Source: Vitis vinifera (taxonomy: Eukaryota > Streptophyta > Magnoliopsida > Vitales > Vitaceae). From it: a stretch of 64,000 nt of DNA. How positions within the stretch are numbered: position 1 is the stretch's first letter; the number at the start of each line of letters is the position of its first letter. Location of the stretch: the NCBI RefSeq assembly GCF_030704535.1, contig NC_081818.1:24529001-24593000 (forward strand). Reading direction: 5' to 3'. The notes under the pieces were generated by a model. The model worked only from the letters and a program-made list of their open reading frames with translations. It made no database searches and was not told the origin of the DNA. The position numbers and the translations under genes are program-made. Below are positions 50,770-64,000 of the stretch, piece after piece.

Positions 50770-51440
50770 TGCCATTATTTCTCCAACAGAAAAGTAAAAA
50801 ATATGGAGAAAATTTGCTCCGCAAGAATTGTCAATTACAAAGTTGCAAATGGCTTAACATTTAAGCTTTATATTTTGGGATTGGATATATCGATGATATT
50901 CCTCGTCGAATAAGAGAAATGTGTGTCGGGAATTTTTTGGACTATGTAAATATATTAATTTTTTTAATTAAAAATTTATATATTGGCATTAATATTTCTC
51001 TAACAAAAAAGTAAAATATATGGAGCAAATTTGTTGTAGAGGAAATATCAAATACAAAGTTGTAAATATCTTAACATCTAAACTCTATATTTTGGGATTG
51101 GATTCATGATGTCTCATGGAAATACTTGTATTTAAAGTCGTGACACATAACTAGCCACGAATGGTATCTAAGTAAGGGGGGGCATTGAGGGTGTTTTGAA
51201 TTTTATTTTATTTTTTTATTTTTGATCCCGAGATATTTAGGGGCCCTAAAAAGGGGAATGGAGGAATATCACAAGCAAAAGCGTAAATATTTTATTATTT
51301 TTGGAAAAGTGGAATGTAAGGTGCCAACATGCAAAACTCTTGATTAGAAACTTGGAAGCATATCTACCACGATTTACAAGGTGTCGACTGTCGAGGCCTA
51401 ACCCCCTAAGTCACGCGGGCTCCAATCTGCCCGTCCATTC
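50770..51440. other. CHS upstream region
   Basis: AT-rich distal promoter of chalcone synthase. Two related segments, TGGAGAAAATTTGCTCCGCA near 50802 and TGGAGCAAATTTGTTGTAGA near 51020, each followed by ACAAAGTTG.AAAT and TATATTTTGGGATTGGAT, form a diverged direct repeat of about 220-bp spacing. Confidence 0.5.
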
Positions 51441-51460
51441 TACCTACCCGCTGATATAAA
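51411..51460 (+). promoter_or_regulatory. CHS proximal promoter: MYB element and TATA box
   Basis: TATAAA lies at 51455-51460, about 130 bases upstream of the ATG. ACCTACC (51442-51448) just upstream is a MYB recognition element of the type in light-regulated CHS promoters. TCACGCGG (51411-51418) resembles an ACE-like core, and CCAAT is at 51422-51426. This combination fits control by R2R3-MYB and bZIP factors; use is inferred from other CHS genes. Confidence 0.6.
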
Positions 51461-51588
51461 ACTGGCTCTCAGCATCTCTCTGATTCATCAATTAATCACG
51501 ACTTCTTCTTCTCTAGTCTCCAAATCTCAATACCATTCTGAATATTTGCATTTTCCGACGAAGTTCACACTGATTCAAGCAGCCAAAA

Positions 51589-52900
<1,312 letters not shown>

Positions 52901-52904
52901 GTCA

Positions 52905-53095
52905 CTCGTCCCTATAATACTGAAGGGAAGATGGGAATGGCTGCTGGCTGGGGACTGGTGAGGACTGCATGTCATCATGTGCCAACCTACGCAGCTACCC
53001 TTCCTTCCTTTGTTATGTTTTGCTTTATTTTTATGTTCTTTTGTGTCCCTGTGCCTTCTCTCCTTTCACACTTAAGTAAAAATTTCTCTTTAATT
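52905..53095 (+). other. CHS 3' untranslated region
   Basis: This is a GC-richer tail after the stop codon that grades into AT-rich DNA from about 53090. No clear single polyadenylation signal was picked. Confidence 0.35.
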
Positions 53096-53099
53096 ATTT

Positions 53100-53470
53100 T
53101 CTTATTTAATAAGAGCTTGTTTAATAATTAATAATAGATTTGAATTGTTTTAGGTTGTTTTCATTTTTTTTTTACTATTTTAAAAAATAGTTAAATAAAA
53201 TGGTTGCAAAGAACCACCACCAATAAAAATTATTTTTTTAAAAATATTTAAAAACGTAAAAACAAGTTGATAACATTTCAATTTTTCAAAACAAATTTTT
53301 ATTTTGGAAAACATTTTATTTTTTATTTTTGAAAATAAGAAATAAAAAATGGTTTTTGATTGTTAAACATGTCTTCATAATTTTTTATTCTAAAGAACAT
53401 ATATAAAACTATTTTACTAAACACTTGCCAAACAAATTCTTAAAGAATTGTTTTCAAAAACTATTTTCAA
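53100..53470. repeat. MITE-like AT-rich element
   Basis: It starts AAGAGCTTGTTTAATAATTA and ends CAAATTCTTAAAGAATTGTTTTC, with an AAAACGTAAAAACAAG core. The order of motifs follows the family described at 16036-16950. Ends are approximate. Confidence 0.45.
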
Positions 53471-53499
53471 TTACCATTTTTTGATATTTATTTACAAAA

Positions 53500-55000
53500 A
53501 CATCACCAAAAGATGTAAAAAAAAAAGATTCTTTGACCACTTTTTCTTTAATTTTTTCATGTAAAAATAACCCTTTTTGGGTGAAAAATTAAGACAATTA
53601 ATTGATTAGGTAATGATTTATTGAATTAGTTAACAGATACAATCTTCTTGTCCTCATTACTCAGGAGTGGAGAGACGCATGTTTCTTCATTAATACCCAA
53701 AATTGAATTCTTCCCCTTCTTATGTTGATGGTTGGGAAGAGGTAACATGGTTGTGTAGGGTTTGTTTGGTTTGAAAAAAATTGAAGGTAGATGTGAGGGG
53801 AAGAGAAAGATAAGAGAGAGAACCAAGAAAAAATAAAAAATAAAAAACATGAATCCAACCAAATATATTTTTCATAGATTTAAGTCGAGTATAAATAGGT
53901 TTGGATCAAATTCATATTGATTTACATAACCCGTTTGATACATAAGATAATTTTTGGGTTAACTTACATAGCACGAATTTGATGCAAATGGATTCATTTA
54001 ATGATCCCGTTTATTAGCCTATTATATCTTTAAACTATGTAACTTATATTTGATTCATTTTAAATTTATTTTTAAATAAATAAATCAATCATAAATATGT
54101 TTAATTGAAAAATCAAGTATATTGACATATATAAGACTTAACTCAACTTGATTATGAAATAAGAGGATTTGATTATTAAATGAATTAAATAATTACACGA
54201 TATGTTATTTATTTAATAATTATATAGTATTTAAGTTTATGTTTTTGACATAATTATCATTTATGTTAAGTTTGAGTTAGACCTATCTAACAGATAGCTA
54301 AGTTTTGACATGACATGAACACGATCCACCAATGCAAATCGCCTCTACTATGATATTCAACTCCTTTGCTCCAAAATGGCATTCCATACTTGTTGATTTG
54401 TCAATAATTTCACACAACGATTTCTAAAGACCATTGTATGGTCACGTAGCCTTTTAACTTTTGAATAGATGTGAATTAATTTATAGTCGTCATCGGATTT
54501 TTTGTGGCATTCTATGCTTGAGGTATCTTTAGTTCATATGGTCCCAAGGCGTGCACGAAGTTTGGAACTCCTATTCCTCCTTCTCTTGAAAACTACGTCA
54601 ATTAATTCCACCCACCATTTCCATCTTCTTCTAATTGTCATGTCATGATTGATATGAGAAAAAGGTGATCACAATAAATGTATTTATTTATTTATTTTTG
54701 GGTGGACAAATTATTCTTTTAAGGTAGGGAGGATGGAAAATAATAACTAAAACCCACGAGTGATGACCATTTTTCATTTTTTTTTTTTTGAAAAAATTGT
54801 TTTTAAAACTTGAAATGTTTTGAAGGTGGGAATGGTGTTGTTTGATGGTCAAGTGGGATTGAATGTGAAAGATGAAGAAGTGGTTAGTAGGATTGAATGT
54901 GAGAGGAGAAAAGTTGACTACCTGCCTAGTGTTGAAAACAACCCATAACTAAAGTTTGTACACCAATTAATATAGGGGGATTTTGTTTGGTAGTGTAAGA
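53500..55000. other. Intergenic region with a repeat at 53870-54320, no gene seen
   Basis: The segment at 53870-54320 (GGTTTGGATCAAATTC to TGACATGACATGAACACGA) belongs with the elements at 18360-19130 and 57820-58340. The remainder has no recognised content. Confidence 0.45.
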
Positions 55001-55009
55001 GTAGGTTTG

Positions 55010-56125
55010 GTAGTGTTTTCATTTGAAATGTTTTTTTTTTTTTTTTTAAGTATTTTTAGGAAAATTATTTTAAACATGGCTTTTAAAAAAACGTTATAAA
55101 TGATTTTTTAAAATTTTAAAAATATTTTTTAAATTTTATTCAACAACTAGGTTCTATCTGAAAACTATTTTTTAGAATAATTTTTTGTTTTTCATAATAA
55201 AAAACACAAAAATATAATAATAAAAACCTGTTTTCTATTTTATGTATTTCAGAATAGAAAACATAATATTTTTTGAGATTTTTTTAAAATTATTTTTTAT
55301 TATTTTCAATTTTTTTTTAACAATTATTTTTAAAAATAATTATATAAACATGTAGATTATAGATATAAAAAATATTTTAAAAATATATATAAAAATATTA
55401 AAAATAAATTAATAACATCTTAAGTTTATGAATAAATTTTTTTTTTTATAAAAATTAACAAATAATTTTCAAAAACTATTTTTTATAATTATTTTAGAAA
55501 ATAATTACCAAAGATAGCTTTTTTTTTTTTCTTTTCTAAAAAAGAATTTTTAGGGTAAAAACAATTCTTAGAATCGGTACTAAACGGAATCTTTTGTCAT
55601 ATCATGATTAACTATGGGTGTTTTCCCACCTAAAAATAATTTGTTGTTCCAAGATGACCATCTTGGTCAATACCTAATAGTATCTCCAATCAACTTTACA
55701 TAAACTCTCTCATAGGGAGGACATGGAAGTGATTAATTTAATTAAGGGAGCCTTAATTTGGTAGATTAATTTAATGTTTTAATATGATTTAATAATTAAG
55801 TTCAATATGTTTGATAAAGTAATTTAATATCATAATCTAAAGCCAAAATAATTAATTTACCTCCATGGTTCATTTTTTAATAATTAATTTACATTAAATA
55901 TAAATAGATTTATTATTTAAGATTAATAAAAGTAAGTATTAGTTCAACTCAATGTGGATAGATAGTAGTTAAATTAGAATAGATTTTAAATTAATTTTGT
56001 AAAACAACTTAACACTTTAAGTAAAATTAAGGAATAAGTTTTAAGTAATCCACTTAAGAATAATTTAACTGAAAGTTGATTAATTAAGTAATAAGTATTA
56101 AATTTTATCAAAACATCCACTAACT
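55010..56125. repeat. Cluster of MITE-like elements
   Basis: Three blocks: about 55010-55145 (GGTAGTGTTTTCATTTGAAA edge, related to 24610-24840), about 55145-55545 (GTTCTATCTGAAAACTATT to AAAATAATTACCAAAG, the 16 kb family), and about 55755-56125 (AATTTGGTAGATTAATTTAA to TTATCAAAACATCCAC, the 50 kb family). No coding capacity. Confidence 0.45.
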
Positions 56126-56839
56126 GATTTTTTTTCAACAAATTTGATATTTTTTATTTTTAAAATTAGAAAATTATAGTAATTTTTATATAAAATGTAA
56201 GAACTCTATAATGCAAAGCTCGAAAAAGTGTATTTTCAAATGCTCAAATGCAAAAAACCAGTTATAGGAACCCAAGTTTTTAAAATCCCGTTATAGTATC
56301 GTTGTCTATTAGTGCTATCTTTAATGATCTTAGATATTATATTCGATTGATAAGCGTATCAAACTTGAACTATTTTTAGAGGGTTTCTATTTTATAATTA
56401 TTTTTATATGAATTAAAAAAAAATATGAATTTATTTCATTTTGTTAATATCTTAATTTTTAAAATAATTTTCATTTTTTAAGATAAGTCTTGAATAATTC
56501 TTATATTTTATATAATATTTTAAAAAATAAAAGGTAAGAAATTATTACATTTTATATAATAATGATTATATTTTTATTTCTAAAAATAAAATGAAAACAA
56601 GAAATATATCAAATTAAGCATCCACATTTAATTCCACATCTAGTACAAGGGCAGGTGGAGGTGAGCAGTGAGAAGCAAAGGAGGCCATTAACACAGCCAG
56701 CCTCCACCGGCCCAGAGCATTCCCTTGTCCTATTCGCTCCCATGGACACTCCCCACCCAATCCCTTTCTTCTGTTTTGCAGTTTTTGCCTTGCTTTTAAA
56801 AACAGTTTTTTCATTTTTCAAAATAAGAAAACACATTTC

Positions 56840-57540
56840 ATGAGAAATTTAAAAACAATTTGTTTTCTTAAAATTAAAAAATGAAGAATAACTATTTTTG
56901 AAAATTGCTTTGAAAAATAGTTTTTGAGAACTGTTTTTGAAAACTGTTATATGATGTTTTGTAAAATAAAAGTCTATTTAAGAATTTGAAATATTTTTAA
57001 CTTATTTTTAAATATATTTTAAAAATAATTTATATATCTAGTGCCTTATTTTTAATTATTCTACATGCTTGCATAATTATTTTCTAAAACAATCTTAAAA
57101 AACAAGTGAAAAAATAGAAAATAACTAAAAAATATTTTTTAAAAATACTATATTTTATATTCTTAAGAACATAAAATATAAAAAAAAATTTGATTACCAA
57201 ACGTGTTTTTTTGTTTTGGAAAATAGGAAACCGTTCTTGAAAACAGTTACCAAATATGTTCAAAAGTGTTTTGAGAAAACATCTTCTAGTTTTTATTTAT
57301 TTATTTATTGTTTTCACTTGTGTTTTTAAAGGTTGCTTTAAAAAAAATAATTATACAAATAAGAAAAATAATTAAAAATAAAGTATTATAGATAAAAGTT
57401 ATTTTAAAAACATATTTAAAAAATATATAAAAAAATAGACCAAAAACATTTTATGTTTCTAAACATACTTTTATCCACCTGTTTTCAAAACCGTTTTTCA
57501 TAAATGCTTTAAAAATGAATTTTCAAATAAATCCTAAATA
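56840..57540. repeat. Two adjacent MITE-like elements
   Basis: About 56840-57250 has the left edge AACTGTTTTTGAAAACTG and the right edge TTCTTGAAAACAGTTACC, a clear inverted pair. About 57255-57540 is a reversed, partly overlapping relative ending CCTGTTTTCAAAACCG. Both belong to the family at 16036-16950. Confidence 0.55.
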
Positions 57541-57819
57541 TCTCAAATCCCATACACTTATACATGATATAAAAAGTGAAATTCAAAAAATACTTTATAA
57601 AGAATAACAAAAACATTTCAAATATATTTTCAAAACAACTTATTTTTATCATAAACTTTTAGAAATTTATCTAAAGCTTTAGTTCTACAAATCAAGATAT
57701 TCTTTGTATAATATGCTTTTTAATATGTTGGCAAATTTTATTAAAGAAAAGAATTTGAGTATATTTCATTAAAATGCATATAAATGAAATTTGGAGTATG
57801 AAGTTTGCTCGAAATTTGG

Positions 57820-58340
57820 TAAGCTTATTATGAGTGACATTCGTGTTAGTAGGTCGCGTTCGTATTGAATCAAAGTCTAGATATTTTACTATATAGGTTA
57901 ATCCAAACCCGACATGAATAATAATGTTAAAAATATAAACTCAAATACTACTTAATTATTAAACAAGTAATATAATCCATTAAAGTCATTTAATAATTAA
58001 TTTTTTCTATTTAATAATTAAGTTAAGTTAGTTTTTGGATTAATCTATATGATTAATGATATGTTTATGATTCAATTGACTTATTTATTTAAAAATAAAT
58101 TTAAAATGAATTAAATAGTTAAAAAATTTTAATTAGATTAATAAGCACAATGATTAAATTTGTCAATTTGAATGAAATTCATGTTACATAGGTTGACCTA
58201 AAAACTAACTGTTTATTAAATGAGTTATGCAAGTAGACACAAATTTGACTCAAATACAATTATACTTAATTCAAACCCATCGAAAAATGTGTTGAATTCG
58301 AGTTAAGTTAACGAATCATATCAAATTTTGTTACTCCTAG
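57820..58340. repeat. Repeat related to 18360-19130 and 53870-54320
   Basis: It begins GTGACATTCGTGTTAGTAGG and contains TTAATCCAAACCCGACATGA and, near the end, TGAATTCGAGTTAAGTTAAC. The theme of hormone-response-like TGACA/CGACA words and AT-rich centre is shared with the other two copies. The class is unknown. Confidence 0.4.
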
Positions 58341-58399
58341 ACCTCACCATGATCACTCATAAAATTTAAAATACTTTAAATTTAAAAGAGAAAAACCTA

Positions 58400-61300
58400 A
58401 GATCCAATATGGTAACACCTAAAGAGGTTGAATAGGTGTTTTTTTTTAAAGATTTTAATACAAGAGTTGAAATATTCAATTAATTCTTTTAGAATAATAA
58501 TAAAAAAAAAACAATCAACCCTGGGGAAATAAAATATTTTAGATGGAAAACCCCCACATAAAGTATGGTGATAAAAAATCATGGGTTATGAAATTTCGAA
58601 TGAACAATTTACTATATGAAATTATAATACATAAAATTACCTGATAGACGTTTCCTCAAGATTTACTCTTTAGAACTTATGCTACGATCCACGTTCGTGA
58701 CATAACATCTTGAGTACTTTAGTGGATTTTGTCTTAGCTCCCAAGGGGATATAGGTCTTCTTCACCAACTTAGAATTAGTTCAATTCTTCTTTGAGAGAT
58801 TTTAAAAATGGGAAAGTTAGGGTCTTTTTTTTTTATTATTTTATTTTAATGAGAGCATCAAACTCTAAAATGAATTTAAGTAGGGTATACATAGGCTATG
58901 TCCAAAGACCTTAGAGGATCAAAAACGAAATTTTCCTAAAAAGATAAATTCTCAATTTTCCAAAATGCGGTCTATTAGAAACTAACAAAGTCAGGAACAA
59001 GTGTTCAAATGGACTAAACCACTACTTGATTATTTTGAGTGCTTTTAGATAGCCACTTGAGCATTGATTTCACTGCTTGAGTACTTTGGCCAACACTTGA
59101 GTACTACAAATTTTCAAAAAAGAACTTAAAATTTTTTACCCTAGTTTTAAAATTTTGATCCAACCCTTACACTTTCAAAACTCATTTGCTTTTATTCAAA
59201 CTTTTTTAGAATTACCTGTGACATTTTGATTGGTCAATAAACAACCTCAAATTTTCAATAAAGAGTAAATCATTATCTAAAACGATCTCATACCAAAATA
59301 AAAAGAACAAATTTGTCAATACACAAAACACAACACAATTTATGACGTAATAAAAAAATTCATTTTGAATAAATAATTTACACAATATAGATAAATTATA
59401 TTATTTTATATTAAGATAAAGTATATACATAATTTTTTTTTTTTACTTTTAAGCTTCTCGTTGGATGGAGCTTACGTGATACCTTGTAGAAGGGGTTTCG
59501 CTGTCGAATTAAAATAAAATATTATCTTTAAATGAGAAATAAAATCCTGTGTGACTCCTTATTTAGAAAAGACATATTTGCAAAACAGAATCTAGAGGTC
59601 ATGTTACCTATTGAGAAGGTATGATGGTGAGCTGTAACACTCCTCTAAGCCCATATATGTGACAATTAATTAATTAATTATGAATACCAAGAAAATAATA
59701 ATGCAAATGAGTATGTACAAGTTATAGTAAAAATCAATATATACAAAAATAATGATGAAATCTAATTACAAGAATGCACAAAATAAATAACAAGAGAATT
59801 GTGTAAAATGATTTATTGAACTAAATAAAAAAAAGATATTAAAAAAAATTAGTTTTCAATAAATTTTAAAGGATTTTATTAAAAATGATTTTGAATTAAT
59901 GATTTCAATTTATTTATTTACAAAAAATAGTGAATTTATTTTCTCAATTTTATTTGTATTCAATTTTCATAAAAGTTATTTACAGTTATTGTATCAAAAT
60001 TTTTTTTATACAAAATTTTAATTTTGACACAAAAATTATTTTTACTTGCTTTTACTAGAAAAAAAATGGATTTTTACAATTTTTTTTAAAAAAGTATTTC
60101 AATTTATTTTAATTTAAGAAAAGTGACTTATACAAATTATTAAAAAAATATAACTTTATTTTCAAACGAATTTTTAATTAAAAAGAAAAAATTTAAATCC
60201 TCTATTTCTAAAAATTACTTTTAATCCCATTTTAATTAATAAAATAGAATTTATTTATAAAAAAAAAATTTTTTGGACAATTTTATTAAAAAAAAATTTT
60301 GGGACAACTTTATTTACAAAATAATTTTTGGATAATTTTATTAAAAGCAATTTTTGGACAATTATTATTAAATTTTTTTTCAAATTATATTAAAAACATT
60401 TTTTTTTTGGATTTTTCTAAAAGCATTTTTCTGAACTACTTTATTAAAACATATTTATTGAATTATTCCTCTTATTCAAATAAAATTTATGGTTTGTTCG
60501 ATATTCAATTCTATACATAACAAGTAAATATACACAAACAAATATTTAGAGAAACCAATAGAAATAAAACTAAATATAAGTGAGAAATCAAATATGTACC
60601 CAAATAAGCTTATAACAAGTTCAATGTGTTTCTATGATTTTTCAAGTCTCACTTTCTTCCATGAAATTCCGTACTCCACGTGTTATAAATTCGTACTTAG
60701 CCAACATAATTGCAAAATGGGTCTATACAAAAACAAAAATAGCCTAAATATAAATATCTAGAAATGTATAAAATTTGCAATAAATATTCAAATCCAAATT
60801 CAAATTTCAAATTAGTTAAACAAATTTCACCAATTAAAAATGGACCCAAATTAGCAAATATAACCCAACAAAAATATCTCACATGTTATAGACCCTAATA
60901 TAGAGTTTTCAAATTAATAGCCAAAGTATAAGCTCAATTAATTAAACTCAAAACATGATAAATTAAAATAAATCATATTAAAACTAAATTTAATATCTCA
61001 TAATCCAAACCTAATTTAATATGCAAACTCACATTCAAAATATACCACAATATTATATTATATCTAAATTAAATATTTCAAATGAGTATAACCATATAAA
61101 TTATCAACTAATCTAACCCAAATTAACAAATTTCAAATTAATTCTCCAATAACAAATTAACCCAAATTTCATATTAATTAACAAAACTTAAATTTTATAT
61201 TAATTCAATAATTCAAATATCACAAATAATAATCACTATTAAAATCAAATCAAGAATAATAATAACAATAGGAAAAAAAGAAAAAAAAAGAAAAATGGGG

Positions 61301-61427
61301 ACGTGAGGGTGGTCTCGTGAGTGGCAGTGTGTGGGTAGGAAGAGGAAAAATGGAAAAGGAGACTAAATGGGGGCCGACCGTGTGTGGGTGTTGGGAGTCT
61401 GTGGGAAGAGAGAGCCATTAGAGAAGA

Positions 61428-61458
<31 letters not shown>

Positions 61459-62870
61459 CAAGAGAAAAATGGGTGCCGAATCGAGAATGAGGGGAGAAGA
61501 AATAAAAAAGAAAAAAATTCTTAAAATAAAGAAAGAGAGAAGATATGGGTATGGCTTGGACGTGGGAGGTAAGCGGGGATAGGTGGATGGATGAGAGAAG
61601 AAAGAGAATATATATATATATAATATAATATAATAATAAAAATAATAATAAATAAAAATAGTAATAAAACACTTTATAAAATAATAAAAATTAAGAATTA
61701 AAGAGTGAGTGAGTAAAAAATATCATATATAATTAAAATTTAAAATTTAAGGATAAAATTGAACTCAAAATTAATGTAAAAATAAAATTGAAACAAATTT
61801 TAGGATCAACAGAAACCCATCATGTTTTTTTTTTTTTCAACTTTCTTTCTAATTGTCTTTGGAAGACCCACATGCTTTTAATTTAGTATCCTTTCTTAGT
61901 TGTTGATGCTCTATGAAAACCTCCTCTTATTTCATAGTGTCTTATTTCACTTTCTTAGATGACGTTGATCTCTTGATAACCCCTCATTTTCACTTTCATT
62001 GCCATCATTCACAGGAGAAGAAAAGAAAAAAGAAAAAAGATACACATGAAAACTCATTCTCCTTCTTGTTCTTACTCATGGTACATTGACTTGAATTGCA
62101 CTGACAATAAGTTTCATTTAAAAAATTTAATTAAAGTCAAATTTTCATTAAAAATATTCTCTTAAATTAGTTAAGTTTCATTTATTAAAAATATAAACAT
62201 ATGAGCCAAGAAGATTCTAAACTATACTATAATTACATTTTATTTACATAGAGCTTAACTAGGGTTAAGTTCGTATTTAGAGTTTTTAATTAATTAATAT
62301 ATATTTTAAAAAAAACTAGGGTTAAGACCCAGTCCATTAAATTTAAGGGAGAAAAATGGAAAGCAAAGTACAGTATCCTTAGGACTCGCAATGTACAAAA
62401 GAACAAGAAAGAAGGAAAAAGAGATATTGTTCTTTCCAGTGAAATTAACTTAATTACTTCTACTCGGTGAACTATCTTGAGTAACAGTTTGTATTATGGT
62501 TAAATTTCATTTACAAAAAGTTAACTAAGGTGAATTTCTTATTTAAGATTTTAATTCAAAATAATATTGGATTCATTTATAAAAAAATTAATTCTATTTA
62601 AGTTCTTGACCATAATATTTACTTAAACTTAATTATCATTAAGTTTTATATACAAAGAACTTAACACTTCTTAACTTATCGATCTCATGTGCATCAGCAC
62701 ACACATATAGAAAAAAAAAGAAAAAAAGCAACTAGAAGTTAACAAAGCGAAAATGATAGCATGTTAAAGTCATCATAACCAAATATTTTGATATCTATCA
62801 ATATTGACATTGACAGGCTTCAAACTTCTCAAAGGGAACTAAGCTTCCTAGAGTAACAATTTACTAATCT
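58400..62870. other. AT-rich intergenic region, no gene seen
   Basis: This holds many homopolymers, a low-order repeat at 60250-60450, a 25-base-plus A-run at 61433-61458, and a purine-rich patch (61300-61600) followed by a (TA)n run. Several features (GTAACACTCCTCTAAGCCC at about 59635, then the purine-rich patch) could be part of an LTR, but no paired copy lies in the window. No protein domain was recognised. Confidence 0.45.
60250..60450. repeat. Degenerate tandem repeat, about 33-bp period
   Basis: Versions of TTTTTGGACAATTTTATTAAA recur near 60271, 60298, 60328 and 60352, with weaker versions to about 60450. Confidence 0.6.
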
Positions 62871-63189
62871 ACTCTTTGGTTATGATCTAATTGGTTTCAT
62901 GGATGGAACCACACCATGTCCACCAAACACCATCACAAACCCAATGGAACAACTTCCATATCCGGACTCTATTTGAATTGCAAACTTTGGAAATGACATG
63001 ACTATTCTCCATGCCATTCTTGTTTCAATATTTGGCTTTGTGGCTCCCCTAATTGCCTTTACAACAGTGTTGAGTGACATATGCATCAAATTAGGGAAAA
63101 CATATGCCAACAAATCCTATAATAGAATGCTCAGGCTCAATGATGATGGAGTCAATAATTTCATTCGGGGCAACTTTTAATGCATGTAT

Positions 63190-63360
63190 GGACTTTAGCC
63201 TAATGATCAAGATTTGTCATCGGTGCATTATCAGTCTTGTTTTCAAATCCTCATATTGCAAGAACTAGATTTGGTAGGTGCCCCCCAAGCCTTACTTGGC
63301 TCCTCAAGTGCTCAGGCTACAAGAAACACTAACAAACACCATAAAATTAAATAAATAAAT
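63190..63360 (+). repeat. Possible tRNA-derived SINE fragment
   Basis: TTTAGCCTAATGATCAAGA (about 63194-63212) resembles an A box, and TTTTCAAATCC (63239-63249) a B box at the usual spacing. Simple (AAAT)n sequence follows at 63345-63365. It does not fold as an intact tRNA by inspection. Confidence 0.3.
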
Positions 63361-63398
63361 AAATCAAAAGCTTAAGACAATCAAAGCTACCCCTTGAA

Positions 63399-63400
<2 letters not shown>

Positions 63401-63434
<34 letters not shown>
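63401..63434. repeat. (AAT)n microsatellite
   Basis: About eleven uninterrupted AAT units, seen directly. Confidence 0.9.
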
Positions 63435-63436
<2 letters not shown>

Positions 63437-63446
63437 CAATCAAAAA

Positions 63447-63690
63447 CTTTCATGGCAATCAGAATAACCAAGGCAATGGAATTTTCTAAGGCGGTTTGAA
63501 CTTTAATAGTGGCTTTCCAATTATGGGAATAATCTCAAATTGGTCATAGTGCCAAATACTTTCACGACAATCAAAATAAGCAAGGCAATTGAAATTTTCA
63601 AGGTAATTTAAACTTCAATCATAACTTTTTGATTATGAGATTAATCTCAAATTGGTCATAGTGTCAAATACTCTCATGGCAATAAAAAAT
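63447..63690. repeat. Tandem duplication, 112-bp period, just over two copies
   Basis: Copy 1 starts with TTTCATGGCAATCAGAATAA, copy 2 (offset 112) with TTTCACGACAATCAAAATAA, and a third begins CTCTCATGGCAATAAAAAAT. Both full copies end AATCTCAAATTGGTCATAGT. Confidence 0.9.
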
Positions 63691-63718
63691 CCCAATAAGT
63701 GAGTTCCTAGGATGATGA

Positions 63719-63834
63719 GGTTTACTTTCTACCGTAGGATGTTTTCCATTTCAAAGTATAGACTCTAAGAAAAAGGGGGTTTACTTTGGATTGTAGGATG
63801 TTTTCCATGTCAAAGTACTCTAAGAAAAAGAGGC
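63719..63834. repeat. Tandem duplication, 59-bp period
   Basis: GTTTACTTTCTACCGTAGGA (from 63720) and GTTTACTTTGGATTGTAGGA (from 63779) both continue with TGTTTTCCAT.TCAAAGTA and CTCTAAGAAAAAG. Confidence 0.9.
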
Positions 63835-63839
63835 ATTTA

Positions 63840-64000
63840 TTCTATGAATAGGACAAAGGCATACATACAAACATGATAATTGGTCTGGACCACCCATAAA
63901 GTCTCCAATCAACTATTGACAAACCCACGATGTGGCTAATTAACCTTACTGTGGCGCCACATTTAATTCCTCATCTAACACCGCTGGGACTGGCCGGTGG
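63840..64000. other. Right edge, no gene recognised
   Basis: The last 50 bases become GC-rich and include CCACATTTAATTCCTCATCT, the motif also seen at 50500 and 56622. A gene may begin beyond the edge. Confidence 0.3.

Noticed and set aside
61367-61672. Lysine-rich plus-strand and Phe/Leu-rich minus-strand frames
   Set aside because: Both are products of the poly-A and purine-rich tract.
62880-63180. Frames on both strands, the minus one reading FVMVFGGHGVVP
   Set aside because: It looks weakly protein-like, but no family was recognised and no exon partners were found; possibly a transposon fragment.

Overview
This 64 kb window is nuclear DNA from a flowering plant, most probably a grapevine (Vitis). 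Genes have short exons with GT/AG introns. The space between genes is very AT-rich and full of small transposon remnants. A LINE tail and a chalcone synthase of the grape CHS3 type both resemble what I know from Vitis. The species call is inference from memory, not a database match.

Eight protein-coding genes are supported. The first six are on the minus strand: the 5' end of a KUP/HAK potassium transporter (128-1650, running off the left edge), an intronless AP2/ERF factor of the LEAFY PETIOLE type (4528-5319), a Nudix hydrolase of the NUDT12/13/16 type (9611-12928), ribosomal protein eS27 (28556-29170), a calcium-regulated mitochondrial ATP-Mg/Pi carrier (30676-33529), and a CCHC-knuckle plus double GRF zinc-finger protein with a coiled-coil tail (35500-38995). 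Two are on the plus strand: the bifunctional histidine-biosynthesis enzyme HISN2 (42225-47677) and chalcone synthase (51589-52900). For every complete gene the splice sites were checked by hand for reading phase, and each gives an uninterrupted protein of the length expected where the family length is known to me. The genes do unrelated jobs (K+ transport, development, nucleotide clean-up, translation, mitochondrial adenylate transport, histidine and flavonoid synthesis) and show no cluster logic.

Region by region: 1-13.3 kb holds the first three genes with ordinary spacers. 13.3-28.5 kb is a repeat region with a tandem repeat split by an insertion, MITE clusters, a decayed endogenous caulimovirid-like element (about 19.5-22.6 kb) and a 5'-truncated LINE (about 25.5-26.6 kb). 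28.5-39 kb is gene-dense (eS27, carrier, GRF protein), with a hAT-like MITE carrying an 8-bp target duplication at 34683-35336. 39-52.9 kb holds HISN2, whose 4.2 kb first intron carries seven copies of a roughly 472-bp repeat, and CHS. 53-64 kb is AT-rich and has no recognisable gene, only MITE-like elements and short tandem duplications.

No convincing new biological system was seen. The most unusual structures are the HISN2 intron array, the caulimovirid relic, the nested repeat at 14.7-16 kb and several recent-looking tandem duplications.
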